Source: Desmodus rotundus (taxonomy: Eukaryota; Chordata; Mammalia; Chiroptera; Phyllostomidae). From it: DNA of 64,000 nt. The DNA lies in the NCBI RefSeq assembly GCF_022682495.2, contig NC_071399.1, forward strand, positions 2,709,342 through 2,773,341. Direction: 5' to 3'. A program made the translations under genes and the position numbers. Numbering within the stretch: the first letter of the stretch is position 1; the number at the start of each line of letters is the position of its first letter. The notes beneath the pieces are model-generated. The model did not search any database. It saw nothing but the letters and a program-made list of their open reading frames with translations, and was not told where the DNA came from. This document shows positions 47,710 to 59,139 of the stretch, piece by piece.

Positions 47710-47850
47710 CAGGTGGGGCAAGGACAAAACCAGGGCGGGGTTGTCTCCTTGTGGGAACAGACTTCCTTTCTTGCACAGTTCAGGTGGGGCCTGGGCAGAA
47801 CCAGGACAGGGCTGTTTCCGTGCGGGAATAGACTTTCTGGAGTCATCTGC
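47710..47850. repeat. 71-bp tandem duplication upstream of the DEFB4-like promoter
   Basis: Two units starting CAGGTGGGGC at 47710 and 47781 align over about 65-70 bases with scattered differences. They lie 110-260 bases upstream of the TATA box. Confidence 0.75.
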
Positions 47851-49575
47851 TTGGCCGTGGGACTTTGAATCTGCCAATGCTGTTCCCTGTGCAGTCTCAG
47901 GTCACACTGGGAACCAGGTCTTTCTATAGTAATTGTGAGGGACAAGAGACAGGTGGGTCTGAGCCTCTGCAGATTCCCATGGATGGTGACACTCATGTGG
48001 AAAATCCCCTAAAATTTACCATCAGCCCACGTGGCAGGTGATGAAACAGGTGCACGCTCTGTTTCTCTCCCTCAGAGAAAAAATGGAGGGTGAAATGATG
48101 ACCCAGCCTGTCTGCTCGGAGTCTCCGTATCATAAAGCAAGGGCAGCCCTTGCAGCTTAGGGTCATTCAGACACTCAGGTGACATCCTGCTGTACCTAAC
48201 ATCAGTGCTTGAGAGCCAGTGACTTGTCCTGTCCTCAGACATGTCAAAGCTGGGCTCTCCCTGTCACTTGGATCCCATGGGGGCTCTCTGAGGGAATGGC
48301 AGGTGCTCCACACCCTCTCTGTCATCAAGGGGACCTGGTTCTGAAGGCACCCATGATCTCAGGCACTGCAAGGTCTGCGGGTGTCACCCAGAATCCCCCC
48401 ATTGCTCTGAGACCCAGCCGAGTAAACGGTGGCCCCAGGACTGGAATAGCCCCATGCCCCATGCCCCATGCCCTGAGGATAGCTTTTTCAGAGACCAAGG
48501 AAGGCGCATCCATCGTGATTCCTTTCTCTCCAGTCCGATGTTTGAGAGAGATAAACACGTACTTACATAGATTATAATCCTCTATAGAGAATATATCGAT
48601 GAATTTATTTCAGATGTGGTGGGAAAACATCCATAATCCAGGGTCATTTTTGACCAGTGCTCTAAGGAGATGCTGGAGAGATGTGGAATCTGTCACGGTC
48701 CACTCTGTGTGCTCCTTAAAATGCCGAGCTTCGGAGGCCCAAGGTGACGGCTGGGCGGAGATGCACTCACAGGGAAGCTGTGGGTGCCATCAGGTGTCAG
48801 GGCGAGGGTGGCCTTCACAGGGGAGTTTCTGGTGGGCTGTGGCAAATGTCTTGGACAGGCATGGAAGGACGTCGTGAAGGACGTTCCTGTTACCGGCGGT
48901 CCCTTCGTTCCCCACGTGGTGACCAGGTTTGCCCTGGAACCCCGTCCCTGCCATGCTGACCCTAGCGCTGTCCCTTCCAGGCCAGGCGAGCTTCCAGCAA
49001 AGCTGGGCGTGCAAGGGGGCCTCCGTGCGCTCTGCCTGGACTCATCACGTTTCAAAGATATTTCTCTGATCTCGTGAAGGGATGCGGCCAACACCATGCA
49101 CATCGCCCTGGTGATCGCATCGTGCGCCTCTGAAGAGTGAGGACGATCCCCGCGAAGTCCCAGTGCCATTTACACACACCCAATAATGACAGTCGTTTTT
49201 ACCAAGTGAGACTGAATGTCATTTAGGGTGTAGGGAACAGTCTCATTTCCCCAGGGGTTCCAGGAATTAGCTTTACAGCTGTCGGTTTCATTCCTGGTCC
49301 ATTTTTGATCTGGACCCACAGGGAAGGAAGCTGGGCCCTGTCTGCCTTGCTTTAAGGAAGCTTCCTTCAGGAAATTCCACACGCCGCTCAGGGCCTTTGA
49401 GGAAGTTGAAGGGAGTTAGAGGTTTTCAGACTTTTCGTGTTTGGTATCAATTCCGACTCCTACTGCTTACAATTTTTATTATAAAAGGAATACTGGTATA
49501 TTGTTATTTAGAAGTCCACTGTGGAAGAGGGGAAAGTTCTCCTGCAACCATATTCCAATGCCAGAGAACCAGAAA
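47851..49575. other. gene-free stretch upstream of the DEFB4-like gene
   Basis: No supportable gene. Open frames at 48209-49170 overlap on both strands and lack motifs. A short CCCCATG direct repeat lies near 48452. Confidence 0.4.
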
Positions 49576-49577
49576 GA

Positions 49578-50838
49578 GCATTTTAAATGAATTTTTATTG
49601 AGATATCCTTGGCATATCACAGTATGTGAGTCCCAGGTTACCACATAAAGATCTCCTACATTTATATTTTGTAAAATGACTTTCACAGTAAGTCTCATTA
49701 ACATCCATTACCACAAGCAGTCGAACTATTTTTCCTTGTAATGAGGACTTGGCAGATCTACTCTGTTAGCAAGTTTCAGACACACACACGGTATTATTAA
49801 TCGTACTCACGGTGCTGTGCCTCGCATGCCCTGGCTTGTTGCCCGTATAACTGGAAGTTTGTACTGTCTCAGACCCCGAACCCCCACCCCCAGCAGCCAC
49901 CAGTCTGTTCTCTGCACCTGAGTCAGTTTTTTAAGAGTCCACATACAAATGTGTCTTTCTCTGCCTGACCTACGCCACTGAGCACAGTGTCTTCCGGTTG
50001 CCTCCAGGGTGTCGCAAAGGGCAAGGTTTCCCTTTTCCTGGCTGAGTCATGTTCTACGCGCAGGTGCCTGTTTTTCTTTACTCATCCGTGGGGGAAAACC
50101 CGTCGTCCCCATGTGCCGCGGGGGGCATAGGGCACAGATACCTTTCGTGGGCAGTGTTCTCGTTCCTCCAGACGGGAGTGATTTTGGGTACCTCTTAGAC
50201 CCGCCCCCTCTCCACGTACAAGTCACACGATCGTTATTTACTTGTCTGTCAGTGAACATGTAAGTTGGTTTCGTATCTTAGCTATTGTGAATAATTCTCT
50301 AGCGGCCAGGGGAGTACAGATACCTTTTCGAGGCCCTGATTTCTTTGCCTCTAGGTGCGTGTTCGGGAGGGGGGATTGCCGAATCGTATGGTAGTTGTAT
50401 GTTTAGGTTTTGGAGGAACCGCCATGCTGTCCTTGGCTGTGCCAGGGACACAGTGGCTGTGCCAATTTACAGTCCCACCAAACATGCAAAACGCTTCCTT
50501 TTCTCCACATCTTCGATCTTCTGTTTTCTTTAGCAGCTGTCCTAACAGGTGTGAGGTGATGTTGAGGTTTTGATTTGTATTGCCGTGGTGATCAGCAACA
50601 TTGACCATCTTTGCACACACCTGTCGGCCATGCGCGGCAAAGGAAACCGTCATCCACGGGAGAAGGCAATTTACGGAATGGGAGAAATATTTGCAAACCC
50701 TGTATCTGACAAGGGGTTAATATCTGAAATATAAAGGAACTCATCAAACTCAATAACAACAACAACAAAAAAACCCTGATAAACGCGCAGAGGACCTGAA
50801 GAGACATTTTGCCAAAGAAGACATACCCGTGGTCACTG
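49578..50838 (-). mobile_element. older L1 fragment with inverted 5' part
   Basis: Bases 49578-50643 are antisense L1 3' end. Bases 50644-50838 are sense ORF2 end (GAATGGGAGAAATATTTGCA, then a degraded GCCAAAGAAGACAT). The sense part ends just before the sequence at which the antisense part begins, so this too looks twin-primed. Confidence 0.6.
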
Positions 50839-50899
50839 GACTTTCTGATAGCGATTGCCCTGAATTCATAGTTGCTTCTGGTAGTACACCTCAAATTTC

Positions 50900-51068
50900 T
50901 TTAAAAAAAGTGTGGCCTATTTCACTTAGCATAACGCTCTCCAGTTCCATCCATGCTGTCGCAAAGAGGGGTGGGGAGAAAATGCAGACAACTGTAACTG
51001 AACAACAATAAAATAATTTTAAAAAAATTAAAAAATTGTAAATTAACTTAAAAAAATAAATTAATTAA
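50900..51068. mobile_element. small L1 pieces with A-rich tail
   Basis: A short antisense 3' UTR block (TTTCACTTAGCATAACGCTC) is followed by a sense 3' terminus (ACTGTAACTGAACAACAATA) and an A-rich tail. Confidence 0.5.
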
Positions 51069-52334
51069 AAAAGCGTGGCCTGACCTTGCGGGAGGTCAGG
51101 AATGAGGGTGCCGATGAGTGCCACCTTGTGGCAGCTCTTTGTCTATGTCCCCTAAGGTACAGAGCTGCTGTCTTGCTTCCCCAAAGCTTGGGCAACACCC
51201 AAGGCATCCTGTGAGTTCTTTCTTTCTCCTCAGTGACCCAGTGAGGGCCCTTACTAGTGGTATCGATCCTCTCAAAGACTCAGCGCTTGCTTTTCTTTCC
51301 CTGCGGTGTGTGTGTGTTTTCTTTTCACCCGTGTCTACTGTGGGTTTATCTCCTTCAGTTCTGGTTTGTCGATGGTAGAAAGTCAGCCTGTTGATTTGTG
51401 AGCGTTTCTCTCTTCCACCATACAAGCATTTGATATAAATCTTTCTCTGAGCGCTGCGTAAGCGGTGTGGCCACAGATTTTTCTATGTTGTGTTTTCATT
51501 TCTGATTCGTTTACGATATTTTCTAATTTCTCATGTGATTTGTCCCCTGGCCCATCAGAAACATGTTGGTTAAATTCCACAAAGTTGGAGATTTCCCAGA
51601 TATTTTTCTGTTACTGATATCTTTTAAATTCTTCTGTAGATACTGACATACACTGGAAGATTTTAAATTGCTTTGATTTTTGGGACCTGCTTTATAGCTC
51701 AGTACGGGCTATATTGTGCAACATTTTAATGTTACTTCCCCTTGGGTCACAGTGGCTGATAGGGTTGTTCAAATCTTCTACATCTTTACAGATATACTGA
51801 TATTTTGTCTGCTCTATTTTTCCTTACATGCAGATAAATGTTGAAATATCCACTTGTAATTATTAATTTGTTTCTTCTCTCATTCCTATCAGTGTTTCTT
51901 TAAAATATTTGAAATTCTGTTATCAGGTGCATTCTGAATTAGTATTAGTGTGTGCTCCTGGTGAATGAACCACTTTCTCATTGGGAACTGCTCCTCATCC
52001 CGCCACCTGTTTATCTCTGGTAATACTCTTCATCCCCAGATCTACGTGATTTATAGTCTGTTAGCCACCAGAGTGTATTTTCTTTCTTTGCATTAATATT
52101 TCCAAAGCCTATCAATTTCTATTCTTTCATCTTTAATCTATCTCTCTCTTTATGTTTGATATCTCAAGTGATTTTTTAAAAAATAAATAGCATGCATCTG
52201 AGTCTCATTTTTTACTGACTTTACAATTTCTCCCTTTAAGATCGAGTGTCTAGGCTCTTAGCAGCTGAATGCATTTCTCCATGTAGAGCCACATTTCCAC
52301 CTGGCTTCACTTTTTCTTCTGCCTAAAGGAATAG
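51069..52334. other. gene-free A/T-rich stretch
   Basis: No gene is seen. Most of it probably derives from old L1 sequence, but I cannot delimit it. Confidence 0.3.
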
Positions 52335-52450
52335 TAATTCTTCTTTTCCTCCTCCTTCTTCTTCTTGTTCTCCCCCTCCTCCTCTCCCCTTTCTCCTCCT
52401 CCTCCTCCTTCTTCTTCCTTCTTCCATCTTCCTCTTCCTCCATTTTCTCC
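52335..52450. repeat. polypyrimidine (CTT/CCT)n tract
   Basis: Almost purely C and T on the plus strand, with repeated TCCTCC and TTCTTC. It could form a triplex. Confidence 0.85.
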
Positions 52451-52739
52451 TTCTTTTTTTAATAGTGCCAGTTTTTGCCAGTGAGGATTTTTCTAAGATT
52501 TCTTTTTGCTGTTTAAAAGGGTTTACCTTCTCTGAAGAATAGGCTTCACTTTTTTAGATCAGTTTTAGGTTCACACCAAAATTGAAGGGAAGGTGCAGAG
52601 ATCCCCAATGTACCTTCTGCCCCCACCTGCACAGACCCCCATAGCCAGTGTCCCCACCAGACGGTAGGGACACTTGTGAAAACCCACAACCCAAAACTGA
52701 TGCATCATCATCACCCAGAGTCCATTTTACCATTTTTTA

Positions 52740-52947
52740 AAAAAGATTTTATTTATTTATTTTTAGACAGAGGGGAAGGGAAGAAGAAAGAGAGGGAGAG
52801 AAGCATCAACATGTGGTTGCCTCTTGCATGCCCCCTCATTGGGGACCTGGCCCACAACCCAGGCATGTGCTCTGCCTGGGAATAGAACCTGCGACCCTTT
52901 GGTTCGAAGGCTGGCACTCAGTCCACTGAGCCACACCAGCCAGGACC
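52740..52947 (-). mobile_element. VES-type SINE
   Basis: On the minus strand it starts TCCTGGCTGGTGTGGCTCAG and runs to a GA-rich and A/T-rich tail at about 52745-52800. Confidence 0.85.
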
Positions 52948-54370
52948 CATTATTTTTGAAATACATTTTTCTGGTATGGAATTCTAGGTTGACACTTTTT
53001 TTTCTTTTGTTACTTATCAGTATTGCCACATTTCATTCTGGCTCTCATAGATTTTGGTGAAACATTTGCTGTAATTTCTCTTTTTGTTCCTCTGAATTTA
53101 AAGTATCTTTCTCTTAGGCTGCTTTTTAAGGTTTTCTCTTGATCCGCTGGTTAATTTGGTTGCGATGTGCTTAGCGTGGTTTTCTTTATGTTTACTTGGC
53201 TTAATTTCTTTGAGCACTAAACTTTTTGGTGTATGGCTTCACCAGATTTGGAAAATAGAAGGCCATTCTCTCTTCGACTACATCTTCCCTCACCCACCCT
53301 CCTTCTGACTCCAAACACGTGTACCATGGATGCTGGATGTTTTCCTGCAGGCCACGCTTTCAGTCTTTCCTTCCTCTCTCTGCTTCATTTCTTCATTTGT
53401 TTGTGTTAACACGGGCTGAGGCTTACTTATCCTTTCTTCTGTAATGTCATGTGCGTTAACCCAATTCGGTATATTTTTTACTCAGATACTATTTTTCATC
53501 TGTAGAAGATTCCTTTTGGTTCTGTATAGTTTTCACTCATCTCCTCATCATGATGCGTTTTTTTCCTCAAACTTGGAGACATTTATAAGATTTGTAACAG
53601 TTCTGATGAGTCCCTTGTGGCTAATCTATCATCGTTGTCATCACAGGGTCTGTTTGTACTAACTGATTTTTCTATTGGTTATAGACCACATTCTCCTGCT
53701 TCTTGGTGCACCTACTATTTCTAGGTGTACCAAGTATACATCAGTATATCATAAAGCTTATATTTTTGAGTGATGGACTTTGTTGTTTTCCTTTAAAGAA
53801 TGTTAGATTTATTCTGGCTCATGTTTAAGTTGTTTGTAGATCAGTACGATTCTTTCAGGAATTAAAACAAAAACTTGTCAGAGTAGTTTCAGAACAGTTA
53901 AATCTAGAGCTCAACGGCCCGCCGACTCATGCAATTCCTTTCTGAGGTCATTCTTGTGGCCTCTCCGCTCTGCTGGTGGAGACACATCTTTCCCAGCCTT
54001 GTATGTGCTCCTGGGATTGTTCCTTTAGCCCCTGCGTGGTGTTTTCCTCATGGACTTTCACCCTAAGTGTGCTCCCATCGGCGCTCACAGGGCCCACTCT
54101 GCAGCCCTCAGGAGCTCCACCCGCCAGACGCCCCTTCTGGTTGTCTGCCCTTGAAATGAGGGTGCCTCCTGCTGTCAGAGACCTCTGTCACTTCGACTTG
54201 GAAGATAGCTGGTCTGTTGGCCCGGAACCTAGTGGGCTGGAGACGTTGTAGGTGTCTCTTCAATCACAGCTCTGCCCTGCTTGTTGCCCAGCGTCTGAAA
54301 CACTGCTTCACACCTGTGTCTGGTTCTCTGGCTGCGTACTGTGGGAGGGCAGTTCCCACAGCAGTTACTC
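52948..54370. other. gene-free stretch
   Basis: A/T-rich to 53900, then more mixed. No motif-bearing open frame is found. Confidence 0.3.
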
Positions 54371-54374
54371 CTTT

Positions 54375-54565
54375 TATAAGATTTTGTTTATTTATTTTAT
54401 TTATATTTTTTTAGAGAGAGGGGAAGGGAGGGAGAAAGAGAGGGAGAGAAACATTGATGTATGAGAGAAATATCGATTGGTTGCCTCTCACACACTCCTA
54501 ACTGGGGACATGGCCTGAAACCTAGCCGAGTGCTCTGACTGGGACTCAAACTGGTGACCTTTCAG
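54375..54565 (-). mobile_element. VES-type SINE, 5' truncated
   Basis: GA-rich tail (GGGAGGGAGAAAGAGAGGGA) and the CTCTGACTGGGACTCAAACT B-box region are present. The tRNA head is lost where the next HAL1 begins. Confidence 0.75.
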
Positions 54566-55932
54566 TTTAAAAACAAAAAACAACCAGAACTAACAGAAAA
54601 TTGAACTGTATGGAAGTCTGACAACTAAGGAGTTAAAGTAGAAACATTCATCCAGACTGGTGGAGGGGCGGAGAGGAGCAGCCGGTGGAGAGGACTTGGG
54701 GCAAGGCAGTGGCCAGATGTTGGGGTGGGGAGGCAGTGGCTGGCAGAGCAGGTGGTCCCACATTCATGTGCAGATAAACTGGGAAGAACAACTGGGGAGC
54801 AAGACAGACTGAGCAACCCAGGGTTCCAGCGTGGAAATAAAGCCTCAAACCTCTGAAAACACCAGTGGGGGTTGAGGCGGCAGCGGGAGAAACTCCCAGC
54901 CTCACAGGAGAGTTTATTGGAGAGACCCACAGGGTCCCAGAATGTACACAAGCCCACCCACCTGGGAATCAGCACCAGAAGGGCCCAGTTTGCTTGTGGG
55001 TAGAGGGGGAAGTGACTGAAAACTGGCAGAGAGCCCAGCAAGTGGCACTGTTCCCTCTCAGACCCTCCCCCATGTACAGCATCACAATGCTGCGAGGTGG
55101 GTTGCCCCACCCTGGTGAACACTTAAGGCTCCACCCCTTATTAGGTAACAGGTGCGCTGAGACAAAAAAAAAAAAAAAGGCCCAAATGAAGGAACAGGTC
55201 AAAGCTCCAGAAAAAATACAACTAAGCAATGAAGAGATAGCTAACCTATCATATGCACAGTTCAAAACACTCGTAATCAGGATGCTCACAGAATTGGTTG
55301 AGAATGGTCACAAAACAGAAGAAAAAGTGAAGACTCAAAAGAAACCTTACAGGTAAGAAGGGACTGGGAAGAAGTATTCAAAGTCATGAAAAGTAAGGAC
55401 CTACATCCAAGATTACTCTATCCAGCAAAGACATCATTTAGAATGGAAGGGCAGATAAAATGCTTCCCAGGTTAGGTAAAGCTAAAGGAGTTCATCATCA
55501 CCAAGCCCTTATTATATGAAATGTTAAAGGGACTTATCTAAGAAAAAGATAAAAAATATGAACAGTAAAATGACAACAAAATCACAACTATCAACAACAG
55601 AACCTAAAAAAACCCCAAAAATGAACTAAGCAAACAACTAGAACAGGAAGAGAATCACAGAAATGGAGATCACATGGAGGGTTATCAGCACAGAAGAGGA
55701 GGGGGGGATGGGGGAAAAGGTACTGGGAATAAGAAGCATAAATGGTAGGTAGAAAATAGACAGGGAGGTTAAGAATAGTATGGAAAATGTAGAAGCCAAA
55801 GAACTTATATGTATGACCCATGGACATGAGCTACGGGGGAAGGAATGCTGCAGGGAGGGGATGCAGGGTGGAGGGGAATAAAGGGGGGGGTAATGAGACA
55901 ACTGTAATAGCTTTAATCAAAATACATTAAAA
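54566..55932 (+). mobile_element. HAL1 retrotransposon, internally deleted
   Basis: Parallels the HAL1 at 30514-32446: the same 5' UTR, the same start of ORF1 (IQLSNEEIANLSYAQFKTLV) and the same 3' UTR. At about 55336 it jumps from the N-terminal part straight to the KETLQ region, so most of the RNA-binding part of ORF1 is missing. Confidence 0.8.
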
Positions 55933-56744
55933 AAGAAAATATTTTATTTATTTATTCATTTATTTATTTGAGAGAGGGAAAGGAGGCAGAGAAGTTAACC
56001 ATTTTTTGGTGCAAGGCACTTTGCTAGATGGGGCAGAAATGATGAAGACGAGGTCCTTGCCCTTTACGATGTGTCGGATATTGTGATTGGAAAGAGGCAG
56101 ATGTGTACGATGCAAAAGTCAAGGAGGTTCGTGGACAGTGCACTCAAGTCAGGACCGTGCGCTGGATCAGAGGAGAGACAATATTTCCTTGGAAAGTGAG
56201 CTGTGTTTTCAAGAAGGAGGAAGGATTTGAGATGGCTTCTGAGGGGCAGGTTAACGTTTGGAGAAAAGCTAGGAGAGAGATTCCACACCAGGTATGAGGT
56301 TGGCCAGAGTGGAGGCACGGGTGAGAGGAAAATGGAAGGATCGTTTGCGGAAGAGCCAGGTGCCCCTCTTTCTCTGAGGTGTAAAGTGTTCTGAAGGACT
56401 TGGGGTGACCCCCGAGGGATGCAGTGATGTCTTAGAGACAGATCTGGTGGGGAGATGCTGGGTCAGGTAGAGGAACAGGAAAGCTCAAAGGCGTGGGTGG
56501 CAGAACAGCAAAGAGTATTTCAGGACAAATAAGTGGTCTAATTTCCCTGGGGAATAAAATTAACAAAAGAGGAGAAACCCTTAGAAACCCATTCAGGACC
56601 CCTTGGGGTTTTTCTAAGAGATTGTACTTGACCTGGATTATAGGTGAGTCATGAACACTTTCTACGTAGCCGATTTGGCACAACCACCAAAATAACCAGG
56701 ACTTTAAAAACAGTCAAACTTGTGATTTTCTTTTTGAAAAAATA

Positions 56745-56750
56745 TTTAAT
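56745..56750 (-). terminator. poly(A) signal of DEFB103
   Basis: Minus-strand ATTAAA lies about 75 bases past the stop codon at 56824. Confidence 0.5.
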
Positions 56751-56823
56751 TGAACTTGGCTTTGACAAACTTCAAGCAGGCATCTTCGCACTCAACGATG
56801 TTCTCCTCATGTCCAGGGGTCTG

Positions 56824-57947
56824 TCACTTCCTTCTGCGGCAGCACTTCCGGCCGCGGAGAGAGCAGGTGCCTATCTGCTCCTCCTTCGGGAGGCAGTTCA
56901 GCGCAGCGCAGCGGCCGTTCCTGGCTTTGCAAAAATACCTTTGCACTCTAGTTATGAATCCTGCATTACCTGCAAAGAGACAGTGGAATATATGGGCAGG
57001 TTCTAGGGAGGCTGTGGGTATAAATACAGGACTTCTGGAATTCCTCAAGTAACCGATTTGTCTTTCTTTTATTATGCTTTTTATTTCTTTTTTCCTTGTT
57101 CTATGAAATCAGGAGTCAAGTAGTAGGTAGCACCAGGCATCCAATCAACAAAGTTAATCTAAGTCAATCTTAAGGGCTACAGCTCAGCCATAAGCCCCCT
57201 ACACTGGCAAGTGTGCCCATGGGGAGCACCCACAGCAAGGGACTCCTGGAAGGGCCGGGCCGGCCTTGGTCACCAGGACATCTCCAGGGCCCCAAAGACA
57301 CCGCCTCCAACCACTAAGCTACTAAAACAGAAGCCTGTGCTTCTGTCCTCAGATCAAGTCGAGCTTTTCTGTTGGTATTAAAATGTCAGTGTCATGTCCT
57401 TCATGCTTCATTAACACGTATGTCTTTCCATAAACAGGTGTCTTTTGTGAACTACTTAGTCTGTTAAGAAGGGGAGGGGTTGGGTGCTGGGGGAAAGAGG
57501 TAACCCCAACTGGTAGTTACAAAACAGTCATGGGGAAGTATGTAAAGCATAGGAAATAAAGTCAAAAATAATTGCAGTAACTATGTGTTGTACCAGTGGG
57601 GGTTCTGGAAATATCGAGGGGATCACTTTGTAGAGTATATAATTGTCTTGTACACTTAAAATCAAACCAAAACAAAGATGAAGGAAAAAAAAAAAACAGA
57701 AAAAAAAAGTTGATCAAAAAAGGTTGGGAAACCTGCTTTCAGGTTCTTGATCCTTCCAGGAAGAAGCCTGGTGTCTCCTTCCCACGCAACAAACCCACCT
57801 GGTCTACACCTTCCTGAGGAATGAGGAGGGACTGACTTGAATGACACGCTACCCATCCCTCCCACCCTCTCCCTCCCAGCCTGTCTTACCTGGAACAGGT
57901 GTCAGGCACAAGAGCAGCAATGCAAAGACCAGGTAGTAGATCCTCAT
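56824..57947 (-). CDS. DEFB103: beta-defensin 103 (HBD3) orthologue
   Basis: Exon 1 is 57890-57947 (58 bases, [20 protein letters not shown]) and exon 2 is 56824-56969, with a 920-base phase-1 intron (GTAAGA donor, TTTGCAG acceptor). The 67-residue length equals human HBD3. The cysteine pattern is the canonical C-x6-C-x4-C-x9-C-x6-CC. The diagnostic block [12 protein letters not shown] is present, followed by [12 protein letters not shown]. The peptide is very basic. HBD3 is a broad, salt-tolerant epithelial antimicrobial, and in dogs the orthologue also acts as a melanocortin-receptor ligand. This is the most secure orthology call in the window. A TATA box and poly(A) signal are in place and no defect is seen. 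Confidence 0.97.
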
Positions 57948-58000
57948 GGCTGACGGCTTCACAGCACACGGAGACTGGCTGGGAAGATGTGCTTGCTGAC

Positions 58001-58007
58001 TTTATAG
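58001..58007 (-). promoter_or_regulatory. TATA box of DEFB103
   Basis: Minus-strand CTATAAA lies 54-60 bases upstream of the ATG at 57947. Confidence 0.75.
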
Positions 58008-58704
58008 AGGTTGCAGGTCCACAGCCGTACACAGAGTGAGCCAGGGCCGCAATTCCTGTAATATCACAGTGATGACAACATGACGTAGTTCCTGGTGCTT
58101 CATGCCAATGTCTCTTACCTCACAGGCCACACCCACCAAGCCGGAGGTTAACCACAAACCTAAGGGGTGAAGCAAAATTTGACATGAGCACACAGCTGTC
58201 CTCATGCCCTCTGGGCTTTGGGAGCTGGCCCAGGTTTGACACTGATCTGGGGGCAGGTATAGATGGGAAGGCCCTGCTTCCTCTCGGGTGGGGAATGTTT
58301 CTGGGAGCTGACTGGTCCCTGCTACGGTACTTCCAAGCTTTCTGCCTTCTTTCTAAAGCCCCGGGAGTGTCTGCAGCCACCTGGGAACCTCATTGGTCTA
58401 GCCCTGGACATATTCAGAACTATGTGTAAGCTCAGGCTGGGTCACACCCTGAGGCTGCCCAGGTACACCTGAAATTGAGGTAAAACAGGATCAACTTTTG
58501 AGTGATGAAGAAAGGGAGGAGAAATGGACTGCATTCCCGAGGCCCTGAGCCGATGCCCCTTAGCCGTCACGGGGTCCTGTGACGTGGGTGAAACACAGCT
58601 TCCCCTTCATCGTTGTCTGAAATTGCCAAATTCATGAGTCAAGAAGGTGTCTCATTTTCCTTCATCAGAGAAAGAGAATGCTGGGATGATATATTGGAGG
58701 GCCT

Positions 58705-58788
58705 GGCATCTCCTCCTTGTGGGTGACACTTCCTATGCAAATGAGGGGCATCTCCTCCTTGTGGGTGACACTTCCTATGCAAATAAGA
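58705..58788. repeat. 42-bp tandem duplication carrying two octamer motifs
   Basis: Two almost perfect 42-base units start GGCATCTCCTCC. Each ends with the octamer ATGCAAAT (58735-58742 and 58777-58784). The unit lies about 0.7 kb upstream of the DEFB103 TATA box. Confidence 0.85.
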
Positions 58789-58894
58789 AGACACACTGAA
58801 GACGTCTGGTTACTCACAGCTCATGGCTCATGACCATTCGAGGAAGACCAGGAAGCAGGACACAGAGTCAATGTTTAGTGGGCCAACTGCTTTC

Positions 58895-58900
58895 TTTATT
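58895..58900 (-). terminator. candidate poly(A) signal of an unidentified minus-strand transcript
   Basis: Minus-strand AATAAA followed by GAAAGC. An open frame ending at 58937 and a CTCTCCAGCAG acceptor-like site near 59130 lie upstream. SPAG11 is expected next to DEFB103 in this orientation, but I do not recognise its protein here. Confidence 0.3.
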
Positions 58901-59139
58901 TCATTAATGATTAGACTTACACATTAAGGAATCCAATCAACGGGTTATCTTGTCGACAGACTCACTGCGAGCTGAACCACCCTGACGCTGCCTGGCCACT
59001 GCCTTGTGTGAATGCAACCCCAAGGGCCCCGCCGCCACCCCAGCCGTACCAGGGTGTTTTGGTCCCAGGAGTGGGTGCTCAGGGCCTGGCGCACCGGTCG
59101 GCGTCTGTAAGCAAACTCTGAACACCTGCTGGAGAGAGA

